The notes: a model not told the origin generated them from the letters alone. Numbered from the stretch's first letter, positions 15,729 through 24,812 are shown. The stretch is DNA of 64,000 nt from Virgibacillus siamensis (GCF_900162695.1 NZ_FUIH01000007.1:62001-126000), one strand, 5' to 3'. Numbers and translations are program-made.

Positions 15729-16921
15729 TATCCAACGTTTGAAATCAGCATTCCACCAAAAGCCCCGGTAATAACAATCACCCAAGGAGGCAATTTCCAG
15801 TAATACAGCATGCTGAACAGGACAGCTCCAAGCGCAAAGTCCATCGCTGTTGATATGGAACTGATCCAGATAGGGGAGTACAAGGCAGAAATAAGAATCC
15901 CGACAACAGCAGCATTTACGCCAATCAACACACCTTTTATTTTTGGATTGCTTCGTAATGCATCCCAAAACGGAAGCGTCCCTAATATAAGCAGAAAGGC
16001 GGGAAGGAAGATTGCAATCATTCCGAGCAATCCGCCCTGCCAGCCATGAATTACTGCACCAATATAAGCGGCAAATGTAAACAGCGGACCCGGTACCGCC
16101 TGTGCTGCACCATATCCGGCAAGAAATTCTTGTTCGCTCAACCATCCGGCAGGGACAAATTCCTGCTCCAGTAATGGCAGGACCACATGTCCGCCACCAA
16201 ACACAAGTGATCCGGAGCGGTAAAAACTGTCAAACAAGGTAAGCCACTCAAGCTTCGTAATATTGCTTAAAACCGGTAGGACAAATAATAATCCGAAAAA
16301 TAACGAGAGACAAACAGTACCCAATTTTTTTGAAACAGGAAAATGTGAGACTTTCGATCCTTTTTCTAGCGCGGTCTGTTTCCTGAAAAGAATAAATCCA
16401 ATGGCCCCGCCGATTAAGATTACAGCTACTTGCGTAAAAGCTGTTTGCCATAGTAAGGTAACGATTAAGGCAATGAGCGCAATCGTTTTTCGCTGAATAT
16501 CCGGAGTCAGTTTTTTCGCCATCCCTAACACAGCCTGCGCCACCACAACTACCGCGACAATTTTTAGCCCATCAATCCAGCCGGCATCCTGCAGATTGAA
16601 CGTATGAAGCAAGGATGCGAAAATAATTAGTGCTACGACAGATGGCAAGGTAAAGCCTATAAATGATGTGATTCCACCAAGAACTCCACCGCGCTTTACC
16701 CCAATACCAATTCCAACCTGACTGCTTGCAGGGCCGGGTAAGAACTGGCATAACGCAATCAGATCCGCATAACTTTCCTCATCCATCCATCTTCTCTTTC
16801 GAATATATTCATCGTGAAAATACCCAAGATGTGCGATTGGCCCACCAAAAGAAGTGAAACCAAGTTTAATTGAAACCATTAATATTTCAAGCAGTGATTT
16901 CAGCTTATTTTTTTCATTCAT
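15728..16921 (-). CDS. chrA: ChrA-family chromate transporter
   Basis: A 397-residue membrane protein of the CHR family made of two homologous halves. The first opens with LGFTSFGGPIAHLGYFHDEY and LCQFLPGPASSQVGIGIG. The second repeats it as SGSLVFGGGHVVLPLLEQEF and GYGAAQAVPGPLFTFAAYIG. Such proteins export chromate, probably by ion exchange. The ATG chosen has AAGGAG ten bases upstream; an earlier in-frame start would overlap the PadR gene. It lies 16 bases after the PadR gene, so the two form an operon. Confidence 0.9.
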   Translation of the reverse strand: MNEKNKLKSLLEILMVSIKLGFTSFGGPIAHLGYFHDEYIRKRRWMDEESYADLIALCQFLPGPASSQVGIGIGVKRGGVLGGITSFIGFTLPSVVALIIFASLLHTFNLQDAGWIDGLKIVAVVVVAQAVLGMAKKLTPDIQRKTIALIALIVTLLWQTAFTQVAVILIGGAIGFILFRKQTALEKGSKVSHFPVSKKLGTVCLSLFFGLLFVLPVLSNITKLEWLTLFDSFYRSGSLVFGGGHVVLPLLEQEFVPAGWLSEQEFLAGYGAAQAVPGPLFTFAAYIGAVIHGWQGGLLGMIAIFLPAFLLILGTLPFWDALRSNPKIKGVLIGVNAAVVGILISALYSPIWISSISTAMDFALGAVLFSMLYYWKLPPWVIVITGAFGGMLISNVG

Positions 16922-16937
16922 GCGGGGGTTATCTCCT

Positions 16938-17246
16938 TTAGTCCTTAATTTCTTTAAACAGTTCAAACGCCTTATCACGTGCCTGTTCCAAAATAATCTC
17001 GCCTTTATCTGTAGCCGAATAATATTTCCGTACTTTACCATCCACGTTTCTTTCTTCCTTCAGCAAAAGTCCATCCGATTCCATATTGTGAAGGATGGGG
17101 TACAGTGTTCCCGCACTCATTTCATAACCATGTTCCTTCAGTTCATCAAGCATCCAGACCCCATATATTGGGTGTTCCATAGCATGATGCAAAATATGGA
17201 TTTGAATGAAACCAAGAAAAAGCTTCCGCAATATACGATCTTCCAA
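16938..17246 (-). CDS. PadR-family repressor, partner of chrA
   Basis: A 102-residue winged-helix regulator. The PadR signature is clear: GFIQIHILHHAMEHPIYGVW, then SAGTLYPILHNMESDGLL and the wing KVRKYYSATDKGE. The start is a TTG after AAAGGGAGGTG. PadR genes paired with ChrA transporters are common in Bacillus and are thought to control the transporter; here the pair is cotranscribed. Confidence 0.85.
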   Translation of the reverse strand: MEDRILRKLFLGFIQIHILHHAMEHPIYGVWMLDELKEHGYEMSAGTLYPILHNMESDGLLLKEERNVDGKVRKYYSATDKGEIILEQARDKAFELFKEIKD

Positions 17247-17474
17247 CCTGAACACCTCCCTTTGATTTCGAAACACAATATCGAAAGTCTATATTGCAAA
17301 AATAGCATATTGAAAAGAGGCGCGCAATGGGGAGAGATGATATTTTACAATAATTTAAAAATCATAAAGGGGAGAAGTAGAAAGTTATCGGCAGAGCGAA
17401 GAATTTTAACAGGACCTAACCGGTATATGGTATGATGTACTATGCTTATCATCGGAAAGGGAGCTGGTGTTACG

Positions 17475-18002
17475 GTGGAACGAATCATGGTCATGGGGGT
17501 ATCAGCCGGGGCTGGAAAGTCAACGTTTGCCAGGAAACTCGGCAAAAAATTGGACATTGATGTGTATCATCTTGATGCTTATTTCTGGAAGCCGGATTGG
17601 GTGCAGGCATCCAAAGAGGAATTTCGTGACAGCAATCAGAAAATAGTGGACCAGGATCAATGGATTATCGAGGGGAATTACAGTACCACATATGATATAC
17701 GAGCTCCGCGTGCAGACACAATCATCTACCTGGAGCTGCCGCTTACAATCTGCATGTACAGGGTGGTAAAGCGGTGGCTGACCAATATTGGAAAAACCCG
17801 CCCGGACATGGGAGCGGGATGTAAAGAAAAATTGGATTATCCATTCATAAAATTTATCATAACGACCTACCATAAGCGTAAGCAAAAGATGCGCATCAGA
17901 TTCCGGGAATTCCAGGAAGCTGACCCAAGTAAAAAGGTTATCATCTTAAAGGGAAGAAAAGAGATTCAGGCATATTTTGACAATGAAATTTGTTCGAATT
18001 GA
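17475..18002 (+). CDS. P-loop kinase-like protein (topology-modulation/FlaR type)
   Basis: A 175-residue adenylate-kinase-like P-loop protein. The Walker A loop is GVSAGAGKST (residues 8-17). It is followed by DIDVYHLDAYFWKPDW and QWIIEGNYS, the signature of proteins annotated as DNA topology modulation protein FlaR. A true topology role is doubtful; a small-molecule kinase is more likely. The start is GTG with AAAGGGAG about 11 bases upstream; the ATG further upstream has no site. Confidence 0.78.
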   Translation: MERIMVMGVSAGAGKSTFARKLGKKLDIDVYHLDAYFWKPDWVQASKEEFRDSNQKIVDQDQWIIEGNYSTTYDIRAPRADTIIYLELPLTICMYRVVKRWLTNIGKTRPDMGAGCKEKLDYPFIKFIITTYHKRKQKMRIRFREFQEADPSKKVIILKGRKEIQAYFDNEICSN

Positions 18003-18099
18003 TTTCAATGTAAGATTGTATTATTATGTAATTTATTGATTTTATGCTTGAATTAAAAGCTAACGTATACAATTCACCGCCAAGAAGAGGGGAAAAACG

Positions 18100-19272
18100 T
18101 TGAAGATAGGAATTGACAAAATAGGATTTTACACACCACATCTATACCTTGATATGAACAAACTTGCAGTGAGCAGAGATATTGATCCGGGTAAATTCAC
18201 CATCGGAATCGGCCAGGAAAAAATGGCAGTTCCTCCTGTTACGCAGGATCCGGTTACACTTGCCGCAAATGCCGCGTATGAAATTTTGGATGAAGCCGAC
18301 AAAGAGCAAATTGATTTTGTGATTTTTGGAACAGAGTCAGGTATTGACAGCTCCAAGTCGGCAGCTGTCTATGTCCATGAATTGCTCGGAATTAATCCAA
18401 ATGCACGTGCAATTGAAGTGAAGCAGGCATGCTACGGCGCAACTGCCGCCATTCAGATGGCAAAAGGGCATATCGCGCTGAACCCGGAAAGCAAGGTGCT
18501 TGTGTTGGGTTCAGACATTGCCAGATATGGATTGAATACATCAGGAGAAGCTACTCAGGGTGCAGGTGCAGTTGCACTTGTCATCTGCGCGGATCCGGGA
18601 ATCATGGCACTTGAAGATAAATCTGCTTACATGACCGCCGATGTAATGGATTTTTGGCGTCCCGTCTATTCCGATAAGGCGTTCGTCAATGGAAAATTAT
18701 CAAACGAACAATACATTGCATTTTTCGCGGATGTATGGGAGCAATTTAAACAAAAATCAGGCCTTGACCTGAAAGATTTTGAAGCAATTACATTCCACCT
18801 CCCATACACAAAAATGGGCAAAAAAGCATTGAAACCTGTTTTGGAGGATGCGCCGGAAGATGTTCAAGAGCGGCTGAAAGCAAATTATCAGATCAGTACC
18901 GGCTACAACCGGAATGTTGGAAACATCTACACCGGATCACTGTATTTGAGCTTGCTTTCCTTACTGGAACAAAAAGAGGATCTGAAACCAGGCACGCGAA
19001 TTGGACTATTCAGCTATGGATCGGGGGCTGTCGGTGAATTTTTCACAGGTATCCTGCAGTCAAACTACCGGGATTATCTGAAAACAGAAAATCACAACAA
19101 GATGTTCGCATCACGAAAAGAAGTGACTGTCCCTGAATATGAAGCGATTTTTGAAGAAACGCTTCCAACAAATGGATCAACGGTGAAGCTGGATACCGAT
19201 GCTGATCCGGCAGTCATTTGCCTGGCCGGTATATCGGAGAATATGCGTCAGTATGTGAATAAGCTGAAATAA
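18100..19272 (+). CDS. mvaS: Hydroxymethylglutaryl-CoA synthase
   Basis: A 390-residue HMG-CoA synthase that condenses acetyl-CoA with acetoacetyl-CoA, the first committed step of the mevalonate route to isoprenoids. The catalytic residues known from bacterial MvaS fall at their standard numbers: Glu79 (GTES), Cys111 (KQACYGA) and His233 (FHLPYTKMGK). The start is TTG after AAGAGGGG. No mevalonate kinase or reductase gene lies nearby, so the rest of the pathway must be elsewhere. Confidence 0.94.
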   Translation: MKIGIDKIGFYTPHLYLDMNKLAVSRDIDPGKFTIGIGQEKMAVPPVTQDPVTLAANAAYEILDEADKEQIDFVIFGTESGIDSSKSAAVYVHELLGINPNARAIEVKQACYGATAAIQMAKGHIALNPESKVLVLGSDIARYGLNTSGEATQGAGAVALVICADPGIMALEDKSAYMTADVMDFWRPVYSDKAFVNGKLSNEQYIAFFADVWEQFKQKSGLDLKDFEAITFHLPYTKMGKKALKPVLEDAPEDVQERLKANYQISTGYNRNVGNIYTGSLYLSLLSLLEQKEDLKPGTRIGLFSYGSGAVGEFFTGILQSNYRDYLKTENHNKMFASRKEVTVPEYEAIFEETLPTNGSTVKLDTDADPAVICLAGISENMRQYVNKLK

Positions 19273-19274
19273 AG

Positions 19275-19313
19275 AAAAGAGGCAATCTTCCACAATTGGG
19301 GATTGCTTCTTTT
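19275..19313 (+). terminator. Terminator after mvaS
   Basis: AAAAGAGGCAATC and GATTGCTTCTTTT pair with mismatches around a 12-base loop, ending in T residues. Confidence 0.75.
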
Positions 19314-19440
19314 AGTGTGGTGTACGATTTTATCCCTATGTTTTAATGTGCAGCCGCCAAAATGGCTGAAAAATTAATCGGATCGCCAAAGTTCATAATT
19401 CAGTTCCCGTCCAACTATATGTTTGCCCTTCTACTAAAAC

Positions 19441-20061
19441 TTAATTATTTATCACCATCGGAGCAAGTGGACCGTCTTCATTAATGATGTCCTGAATGGC
19501 ATAGACGGAAATCGGGAACATCGGAAAACCGAACACATATGGAGTAATCTCATAAAGCTGAAAATAGATAACGAGAGTTTTATCAGCAATGTAAAAATCC
19601 TGATTCGGCTGGATTGTTACTGGATTTTCAAATGTATCAATATCCCGCTCGGCGATTTGTTCATTAATTAATTCAGACAATCGCTCTACATAATTGCTTC
19701 CCGGCTTAAATAAATCACTTAAACTGTATTGTCTCCGCTGATCCAAATCAAATGTTAGTGACTTGATGTATGTCATGCCATGGGCTGCATGGTAATGATA
19801 AGCATAGTTGGATAATGTTAAACTCAACACATTCCGCTGGTTATTTTTAATTTCAAAGGAACCGTCCATTTCCACAAGCGTCGTCGGCATTTCTTCAATC
19901 TGCATGTTAATGAGTTCCTGGGTTTCATGCGCAATGGACTGGTTTATAAATCGTTCCATTGACCGATCCCGCATGCCAAACACCTTTGGATAGATGACTT
20001 GGATTTGCGGTCCGTTACTGATGCGAACCGGCTCAATATTGACTGGTAATGCTACAGGCAT
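19441..20061 (-). CDS. DUF3298/DUF4163-like protein
   Basis: A 206-residue protein. The N-terminal half resembles DUF4163 (IQVIYPKVFGMRDRSMERFI, then NYAYHYHAAHGMTYIKSL). The C-terminal half has the DUF3298 signature (RQYSLSDLFKPGSNYVERL, then DFYIADKTLVIYFQLYEITPY). The pair occurs in RsiV- and PdaC-type extracellular domains. Here there is no signal peptide or anchor, so it may be an intracellular or spore-coat form. The ATG follows AAAGGGTGG; the GTG three codons upstream overlaps that site. Confidence 0.72.
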   Translation of the reverse strand: MPVALPVNIEPVRISNGPQIQVIYPKVFGMRDRSMERFINQSIAHETQELINMQIEEMPTTLVEMDGSFEIKNNQRNVLSLTLSNYAYHYHAAHGMTYIKSLTFDLDQRRQYSLSDLFKPGSNYVERLSELINEQIAERDIDTFENPVTIQPNQDFYIADKTLVIYFQLYEITPYVFGFPMFPISVYAIQDIINEDGPLAPMVINN

Positions 20062-20244
20062 ATTTCCCACCCTTTACTGGTTTTGTGCCTAGTTTATTCA
20101 GGGAAAAAGGAATTGTGCTTTTCCACAATGGAATGAAATATAAGGGACAATTTATTCTTTTGTAAAAAAACAATTAATTATAGTAAAATATAATTGATTT
20201 GCATACTTATCATTAGTCTGTTTCGAGAAGGGAGGGAACCATTA

Positions 20245-20595
20245 ATGCAATGGTATACAAAGGTTATAAAGAATTATGTCACGTTCGATGGCCGTGCTAG
20301 ACGGATGGAGTACTGGATGTTTGTCCTGATTAACGCAATTATTGCAACCATACTATCCATATTGGAGTTTCTACTTGGGATTCCTACAGTATTGACAACA
20401 TTGTATTCATTATTTATCTTTCTGCCATCGTTGGCAGTAAATGTCCGAAGACTTCATGACACGGGAAAATCCGGCTGGTGGATATTAATTTCATTGGTTC
20501 CGGTTGTCGGTTGGATCATCTTATTTGTCTTTATGGTCCTCGATAGTGAGTTCGGCCGAAACAAATGGGGACCGAATCCGAAAACAAGCTTTTAG
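20245..20595 (+). CDS. DUF805 membrane protein
   Basis: A 116-residue protein of the DUF805 (YhaH-like) family: N-terminal FDGRARRMEYWMFVLIN, two or three helices, the conserved NVRRLHDTGKSGWW and the end GRNKWGPNP. The function of the family is unknown. The ATG follows GAAGGGAGGG and the gene has its own terminator. Confidence 0.9.
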   Translation: MQWYTKVIKNYVTFDGRARRMEYWMFVLINAIIATILSILEFLLGIPTVLTTLYSLFIFLPSLAVNVRRLHDTGKSGWWILISLVPVVGWIILFVFMVLDSEFGRNKWGPNPKTSF

Positions 20596-20608
20596 GAAAA
20601 TATACAGG

Positions 20609-20642
20609 AAAATGGTGTATCAAATCAGATGCACCATTTTTA
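20609..20642 (+). terminator. Terminator after the DUF805 gene
   Basis: AAAATGGTG(T) and (T)GCACCATTTT pair around a loop of about 13 bases, followed by T residues. Confidence 0.75.
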
Positions 20643-20665
20643 TATGCAACGTTAGCGGGTGATTT

Positions 20666-20785
20666 ATGGAAATATACTACAGCTTGACATACTTAGGCAG
20701 ATTTCCATCTTTCATTGCACTTATTTCTTATAATTGGGCTGTAACCATACTTGGGGCGTTTATCGTGATTTGTGGAGTTATCTAA
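20666..20785 (+). CDS. Possible 39-residue hydrophobic peptide
   Basis: ATG after a weak GCGGGTGA site encodes a peptide with a hydrophobic second half (FIALISYNWAVTILGAFIVI). It could be a small membrane peptide or chance. No homologue was recognised. Confidence 0.3.
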   Translation: MEIYYSLTYLGRFPSFIALISYNWAVTILGAFIVICGVI

Positions 20786-20866
20786 CTACATGGAAAAAAT
20801 GACAATGTTGTTGGAAAATTGTGATATAGTAAAATGGAAAGGAATTGTGGAGCGGGAGTGACTTTT

Positions 20867-21298
20867 ATGGCTAGTGCAGAAAAGGAAGCAATCGTTAGAA
20901 CATGGTTTGACGAGGTGTTTACGAAAGGTAATTTGGATGCAGTCGATACTGTTGCAGCCAAAGATATGGTGATCTATTCACAGGGGCGTAATGAAAGCGC
21001 TGTCGGAACGGATGGCTTTAAAAAATGGCTGGAATGGTACTGTGACTCATTTGCAAATCGAACATGGTTTACAAACGATATCATTGAAGAGGAGGACAAA
21101 ATTGTTGCCCGTTATACCGGTTACAGTACATATAAAGGCGGGTTATTGGATATACCATCGGAAGATCAAAAAGTGACAGAAACAGGCATTATTATCTTCC
21201 GTATTGAAAATGGAAAAATTGCTGAACAATGGTGTGAAATGAGTGATCTACAGGTGGTACAGCAGCTTTTGGGAAGTGAATTTTTAATGGCAAAGTAA
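20867..21298 (+). CDS. SnoaL-like / ester-cyclase-type NTF2-fold protein
   Basis: A 143-residue single-domain protein. It starts with EAIVRTWFDEVFTKGNLDAV and has the mid motif GTDGFKKWLEWYCDSF and the late GIIIFRIENGKIAEQWCEMS. This is the SnoaL/ester-cyclase pattern of the NTF2-like superfamily. The members are often small-molecule enzymes or binding proteins, and none is defined here. The ATG lies after AGCGGGAGTG. The RDD gene follows 33 bases downstream. Confidence 0.8.
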   Translation: MASAEKEAIVRTWFDEVFTKGNLDAVDTVAAKDMVIYSQGRNESAVGTDGFKKWLEWYCDSFANRTWFTNDIIEEEDKIVARYTGYSTYKGGLLDIPSEDQKVTETGIIIFRIENGKIAEQWCEMSDLQVVQQLLGSEFLMAK

Positions 21299-21331
21299 CG
21301 GCTTAAAAATCAGACGACAGGGGTGCAGGTG

Positions 21332-21862
21332 ATGGGGAACTCCGCAAGCATTGCTAAGAGACTCGCGGCGTTGGTGATTGATTATTTTTTGGTCGTTGTT
21401 TATGCATGTATATTATTTGGATTGGCAGCACTGTTTTATCAGTTCATACTTGATGGAATTCCTGACACAGGACGTTTGACACGCGAACTCACAGCGTTTT
21501 TAACATTGGCTTTTCCAGTTTTTCTATATTTTGTAATCATGGAATCCGCTGCAGAACACGCAACATATGGCAAGCGAAAAATGAAAATTTGCATAGCATC
21601 AACAGACGGGGATTCCCCAACTTTATTCCAAGTTATGCTGCGAAATGTTATTAAATTGTTGCCATGGCAAGCGGCTCACACGTTTATCTTTACCGGAATG
21701 CATCAGGAATGGACTCTGTCGGGATTAACTTGGATGATGGTTGTTGTGTTCTGTTATGGCTTGCCAATCCTATCAATCTTATTCCTCTGTTTTCGTAAAG
21801 ACCACCGTGTTGTGCATGACCTTTTTGCAAAGACGGTTGTGATGAAATCCGATCATTCCTGA
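21332..21862 (+). CDS. RDD-family membrane protein
   Basis: A 176-residue protein with four helices. The family triplet appears as IAKRLAALVIDYFLVVV at the start, with Arg and Asp in the expected places. The YGKRKMKICI loop and RNVIKLLPW follow, and KDHRVVHDLFAKTVV ends it. RDD proteins are proposed transporters or osmotic-stress proteins; a role in sodium/compatible-solute balance is only a guess. The ATG is preceded by AGGGGTGCAGG. Confidence 0.82.
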   Translation: MGNSASIAKRLAALVIDYFLVVVYACILFGLAALFYQFILDGIPDTGRLTRELTAFLTLAFPVFLYFVIMESAAEHATYGKRKMKICIASTDGDSPTLFQVMLRNVIKLLPWQAAHTFIFTGMHQEWTLSGLTWMMVVVFCYGLPILSILFLCFRKDHRVVHDLFAKTVVMKSDHS

Positions 21863-21959
21863 CTTGTGTCGGATAAGGTTGATGTGAGAAGAACAATTGT
21901 ATTAGATCTGAAAAGGTTAATTCCGACATTGGAAATCACGTTTAAGGGAATGAAATAGG

Positions 21960-22475
21960 ATGAATCTGACAACAGAAAATTTAAAGCTACGCCCCTATGA
22001 AGACAATGATGAATGCTTCCTGGCATCTATGTTAGCTGATCCGGAAATCATGCGCTTTATCGGGGACGGTAGAACAAAAGATGAAAATGGAATAAAAAAT
22101 TTCCTGGATTGGATCTATCATACTTACGAAAGAGGATCTGAATTCGGTTTGCATGTGATGGTTCGTAAAGATGGAATTCCTGTAGGTCATGCTGGTTTAG
22201 TTCCACAAGTGGTAAGTGGAATAAACGAATTGGAGATTGGCTATTGGATTAATCGGCCATATTGGAGACTCGGTTATGCCACTGAGGTTGCAACTGCCCT
22301 GAAAAGGTATGGCTTACAAAAGTTAGGTGCACCGAAATTGATTGCTTTAATACAACCGGGAAACTCCGGATCCAAAAAAGTGGCAGAGAAAATCGGAATG
22401 CATGTTGAAAAAGAAATTGTGCTGTCCGGAAGACAGGTTCTCGTATACGCTGTATACAAAAATGAGAACCGATGA
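21960..22475 (+). CDS. GNAT acetyltransferase, RimJ/RimL type
   Basis: A 171-residue acetyltransferase. TTENLKLRPYEDNDECFLAS opens it. ELEIGYWINRPYWRLGYATE (about residues 80-99) is the acetyl-CoA region, and PGNSGSKKVAEKIGM the closing helix. The substrate is not known. The ATG follows AAGGGAATG. This is the last gene before the AT-rich accessory stretch. Confidence 0.85.
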   Translation: MNLTTENLKLRPYEDNDECFLASMLADPEIMRFIGDGRTKDENGIKNFLDWIYHTYERGSEFGLHVMVRKDGIPVGHAGLVPQVVSGINELEIGYWINRPYWRLGYATEVATALKRYGLQKLGAPKLIALIQPGNSGSKKVAEKIGMHVEKEIVLSGRQVLVYAVYKNENR

Positions 22476-22628
22476 CTGTGAAAGATAAAAAAAATGGATG
22501 GTGCTGGATCAGGGATAATAAAATGGAATTTTAAATTTGAAATCATACAATCGGTCATTTTAAGTGTAATAGGAAATGAAATTTTAACTATACATTAAGG
22601 AACATAACGGTTTTCGTTATAATAATAG

Positions 22629-22661
22629 TTTTCCGTAATCGGGCCATATTGTTGAATAACT
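22629..22661. repeat. GGGCGC folded element, copy 1 (collapsed)
   Basis: TTTTCCGTAATCGGGCCATA then TTGTTGAATAA: left and right ends joined with the core stem missing. The right end contains GTTGAAT, which fits GTTRRRY. Confidence 0.65.
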
Positions 22662-22697
22662 TAGGGTGAAAATAGTTGACATTTTAGGGGGATAATT

Positions 22698-24326
22698 ATG
22701 AGCATTGGTATTAAATTTCCAAATGATGAAATAAGACAATTTGAACAAGGTAAACCGATTGTTTTACTTGGAGCCAACGGTGCAGGAAAAACAAGGCTAA
22801 GTGTAAAAATTGAAGAATTAAATGATCCGAATTTTAATAATAGAGAGGTTTCGGAGACTTTATTAGTACAGAGAATTACCGCCCAGAAATCACTTTCTTT
22901 AAGTGAAAGCATAGTGATTAAAGGGTTAGATTCCGCAGAAAAAGAAGCAACTGTAGGTTCGGATAGTCCTAACTCAAGTAAATTTGGATTTAGATACGGT
23001 AGAAATCCGGCCACATCCTTGTTAAACGATTATGATAAAGTTCTTTCGTTATTTTTTGCTAGAAATAATAAGTTAGTTGAGCAATATCATGAACAGTGTA
23101 GAATTGCTCAGTCTAAAAATGAAGCATTTCCTCCACCAATTAAATCCCTAAAAGAAAAAGCACAAGAGATATGGGATTATTTACTTCCAAATAGACAACT
23201 AGACCTTTCTGGAAATGAAGTTCATGTAATATTTAATAGCGAACGATACCATGGGAAGGAAATGAGTGATGGAGAACGCGTTATTCTATATATGATAGTA
23301 CAAGCTTTATCTGTAAAACCAAATTCCATGTTAATTATAGATGAACCTGAACTCCATATTCATAAAGCTATTATAAAAAAATTATGGGATAAGCTTGAGG
23401 AAGAACGTCAAGATTGTGTTTTCATGTATATTACTCATGATTTAGATTTTGCTGTTTCAAGAAGCGTAAACGAAGTTCTTTGGGTCAAATCTTATAATGG
23501 TAATGAGGATTGGGATTATGAATTTCTCCCTTTGACAGATTACTCAGAGTTACCAGAAGGGCTATTGTTTGAAATGTTAGGTACACAAAAGAAGGTAATA
23601 TTTGTTGAAGGCACTAAAGAAAGTCTTGACTATCTTTTATTTCAGGAATTGTATAAAGACCTCAATTATCACATAATTCCATGCGGTGGTTGTTCACAAG
23701 TAATTAACTATGTTAAAGCAAAAAAAGGCTATTCAAAACTTGACTATCTTGAAGTGTATGGGATTATTGATAGGGATTTTAGACCTGATAGTCAACTTGA
23801 GTCTTTAAGGCTGGATGGTATTTTTGCACTTGATGTTGCAGAGGTGGAGAATTTATTTATCGTGCCTGAAATGCTTGAATATATTAAAGAAAGGTTAGGG
23901 AAAGACGAAGGTGTGGTTGAAGAAATAAAGGATTTTGTAATTAGAATATATAATGGAATCAAACAAAAACAATTGCTAGCAGCTTTCTCGAGTGAAATGA
24001 ACCATCAATTAAAAACATTAAATTTAGATGAGAATATTGATAGTGATGGTGTGAAACGTAAGATTGAAAATAAGTTTTCAAAAGAGAATATAGATTCAAT
24101 TTTCAAAGAGAAAGAGGATTTATTCTTATATATTAATGAATATGAAGATATCCTAAAGATATTTAATTTCAAGGAGTTATCTGACAAAATATCTCCAAAG
24201 TTTGGATTGCAGAAAGGGGAGTATAGAAAGTTAATTATAAATTTATTAAAGAGATCACCGAATTATCAAGATAAGAAAAAAATCATTGAAGCAATAAGAC
24301 CTTATACACCCTATATATCTGCATAA
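22698..24326 (+). CDS. AAA ATPase fused to DUF4435 (PARIS-like defence candidate)
   Basis: A 542-residue protein. The N-terminal half is an ABC/SMC-like AAA ATPase: Walker A GANGAGKT (25-32), signature MSDGERVIL (189-197), Walker B MLIIDEPELH (211-220) and the switch His247 (YITHD). The second half begins with VIFVEGTKESLDYLLF (Glu304) and YGIIDRDF (Asp358, Asp360), then DVAEVENLF (Glu382). That is the acidic set of DUF4435, a TOPRIM-like domain. In PARIS anti-phage systems AriA (ATPase) and AriB (DUF4435 nuclease) have these two parts, sometimes fused. Start: ATG after AGGGGGATAATT. The gene is AT-rich and flanked by folded elements. Confidence 0.82.
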   Translation: MSIGIKFPNDEIRQFEQGKPIVLLGANGAGKTRLSVKIEELNDPNFNNREVSETLLVQRITAQKSLSLSESIVIKGLDSAEKEATVGSDSPNSSKFGFRYGRNPATSLLNDYDKVLSLFFARNNKLVEQYHEQCRIAQSKNEAFPPPIKSLKEKAQEIWDYLLPNRQLDLSGNEVHVIFNSERYHGKEMSDGERVILYMIVQALSVKPNSMLIIDEPELHIHKAIIKKLWDKLEEERQDCVFMYITHDLDFAVSRSVNEVLWVKSYNGNEDWDYEFLPLTDYSELPEGLLFEMLGTQKKVIFVEGTKESLDYLLFQELYKDLNYHIIPCGGCSQVINYVKAKKGYSKLDYLEVYGIIDRDFRPDSQLESLRLDGIFALDVAEVENLFIVPEMLEYIKERLGKDEGVVEEIKDFVIRIYNGIKQKQLLAAFSSEMNHQLKTLNLDENIDSDGVKRKIENKFSKENIDSIFKEKEDLFLYINEYEDILKIFNFKELSDKISPKFGLQKGEYRKLIINLLKRSPNYQDKKKIIEAIRPYTPYISA

Positions 24327-24346
24327 ATATATAGGTAGTTATGCAT

Positions 24347-24412
24347 TAATACGATCGGGCGCGCGGAATAAAAATGCGTCCACTATTGCTTTCTCGGGCC
24401 AATTAGCGAAAA
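24347..24412. repeat. GGGCGC folded element, copy 2
   Basis: GATCGGGCGCGCGGAATAAA then AATGCGTCC, with right end CTCGGGCCAATTAGCGAAAA. It starts about 25 bases after the ATPase stop. Confidence 0.7.
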
Positions 24413-24466
24413 GCCTCTGGAGCTTTAAATGTTATAGTAAAAGAAATAGAAAAAAGGAGAATAAAA

Positions 24467-24733
24467 ATGAAAACAAAAGTTATTTTTGAGCACAACGGTG
24501 AATTAGATGTAACTAACTTTGAAGATAAGATGCGAAAGCTATCCGAAGAAAAGAATAGAGAATGGTTTTATGACGAATTCACTTTTAATGACTATGGAGA
24601 CGATCAAGGGGAGATCATTATTTCCTATAAAAACCCTGAATTAGCATTCCCACATGCAAACCTTATGCAAACAGAAATTAGTTTACTTAACGATTCATCC
24701 CTTCAAATAAAAGAAATAAAAGATATAAGATAA
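24467..24733 (+). CDS. Hypothetical acidic protein in the cassette region
   Basis: An 88-residue soluble, acidic protein (KTKVIFEHNGELDVTNFEDK at the start, DDQGEIIISYKNPELAFPHA in the middle). It has no membrane segment and no recognised family. The ATG is eight bases after AAAAAGGAG. It lies between two folded elements as a single-gene unit, so its presence may be strain-variable. Confidence 0.65.
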   Translation: MKTKVIFEHNGELDVTNFEDKMRKLSEEKNREWFYDEFTFNDYGDDQGEIIISYKNPELAFPHANLMQTEISLLNDSSLQIKEIKDIR

Positions 24734-24737
24734 ATTA

Positions 24738-24812
24738 CTCCAGAATCGAGCGCCATTCCGGAAATAAGGATCAGCGCCCGAAATGTACATAAGAGCCATT
24801 TTGTTAAATAAT
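24738..24812. repeat. GGGCGC folded element, copy 3 (full length)
   Basis: CTCCAGAATCGAGCGCCATT, stem partner GCGCCC, then CATAAGAGCCATTTTGTTAA at the right. The right end holds GTTAAAT, fitting GTTRRRY. Confidence 0.8.

Noticed and set aside
15627..16145. 172-codon minus-strand frame over chrA
   Set aside because: A different frame of chrA; the chrA reading shows conserved motifs throughout.
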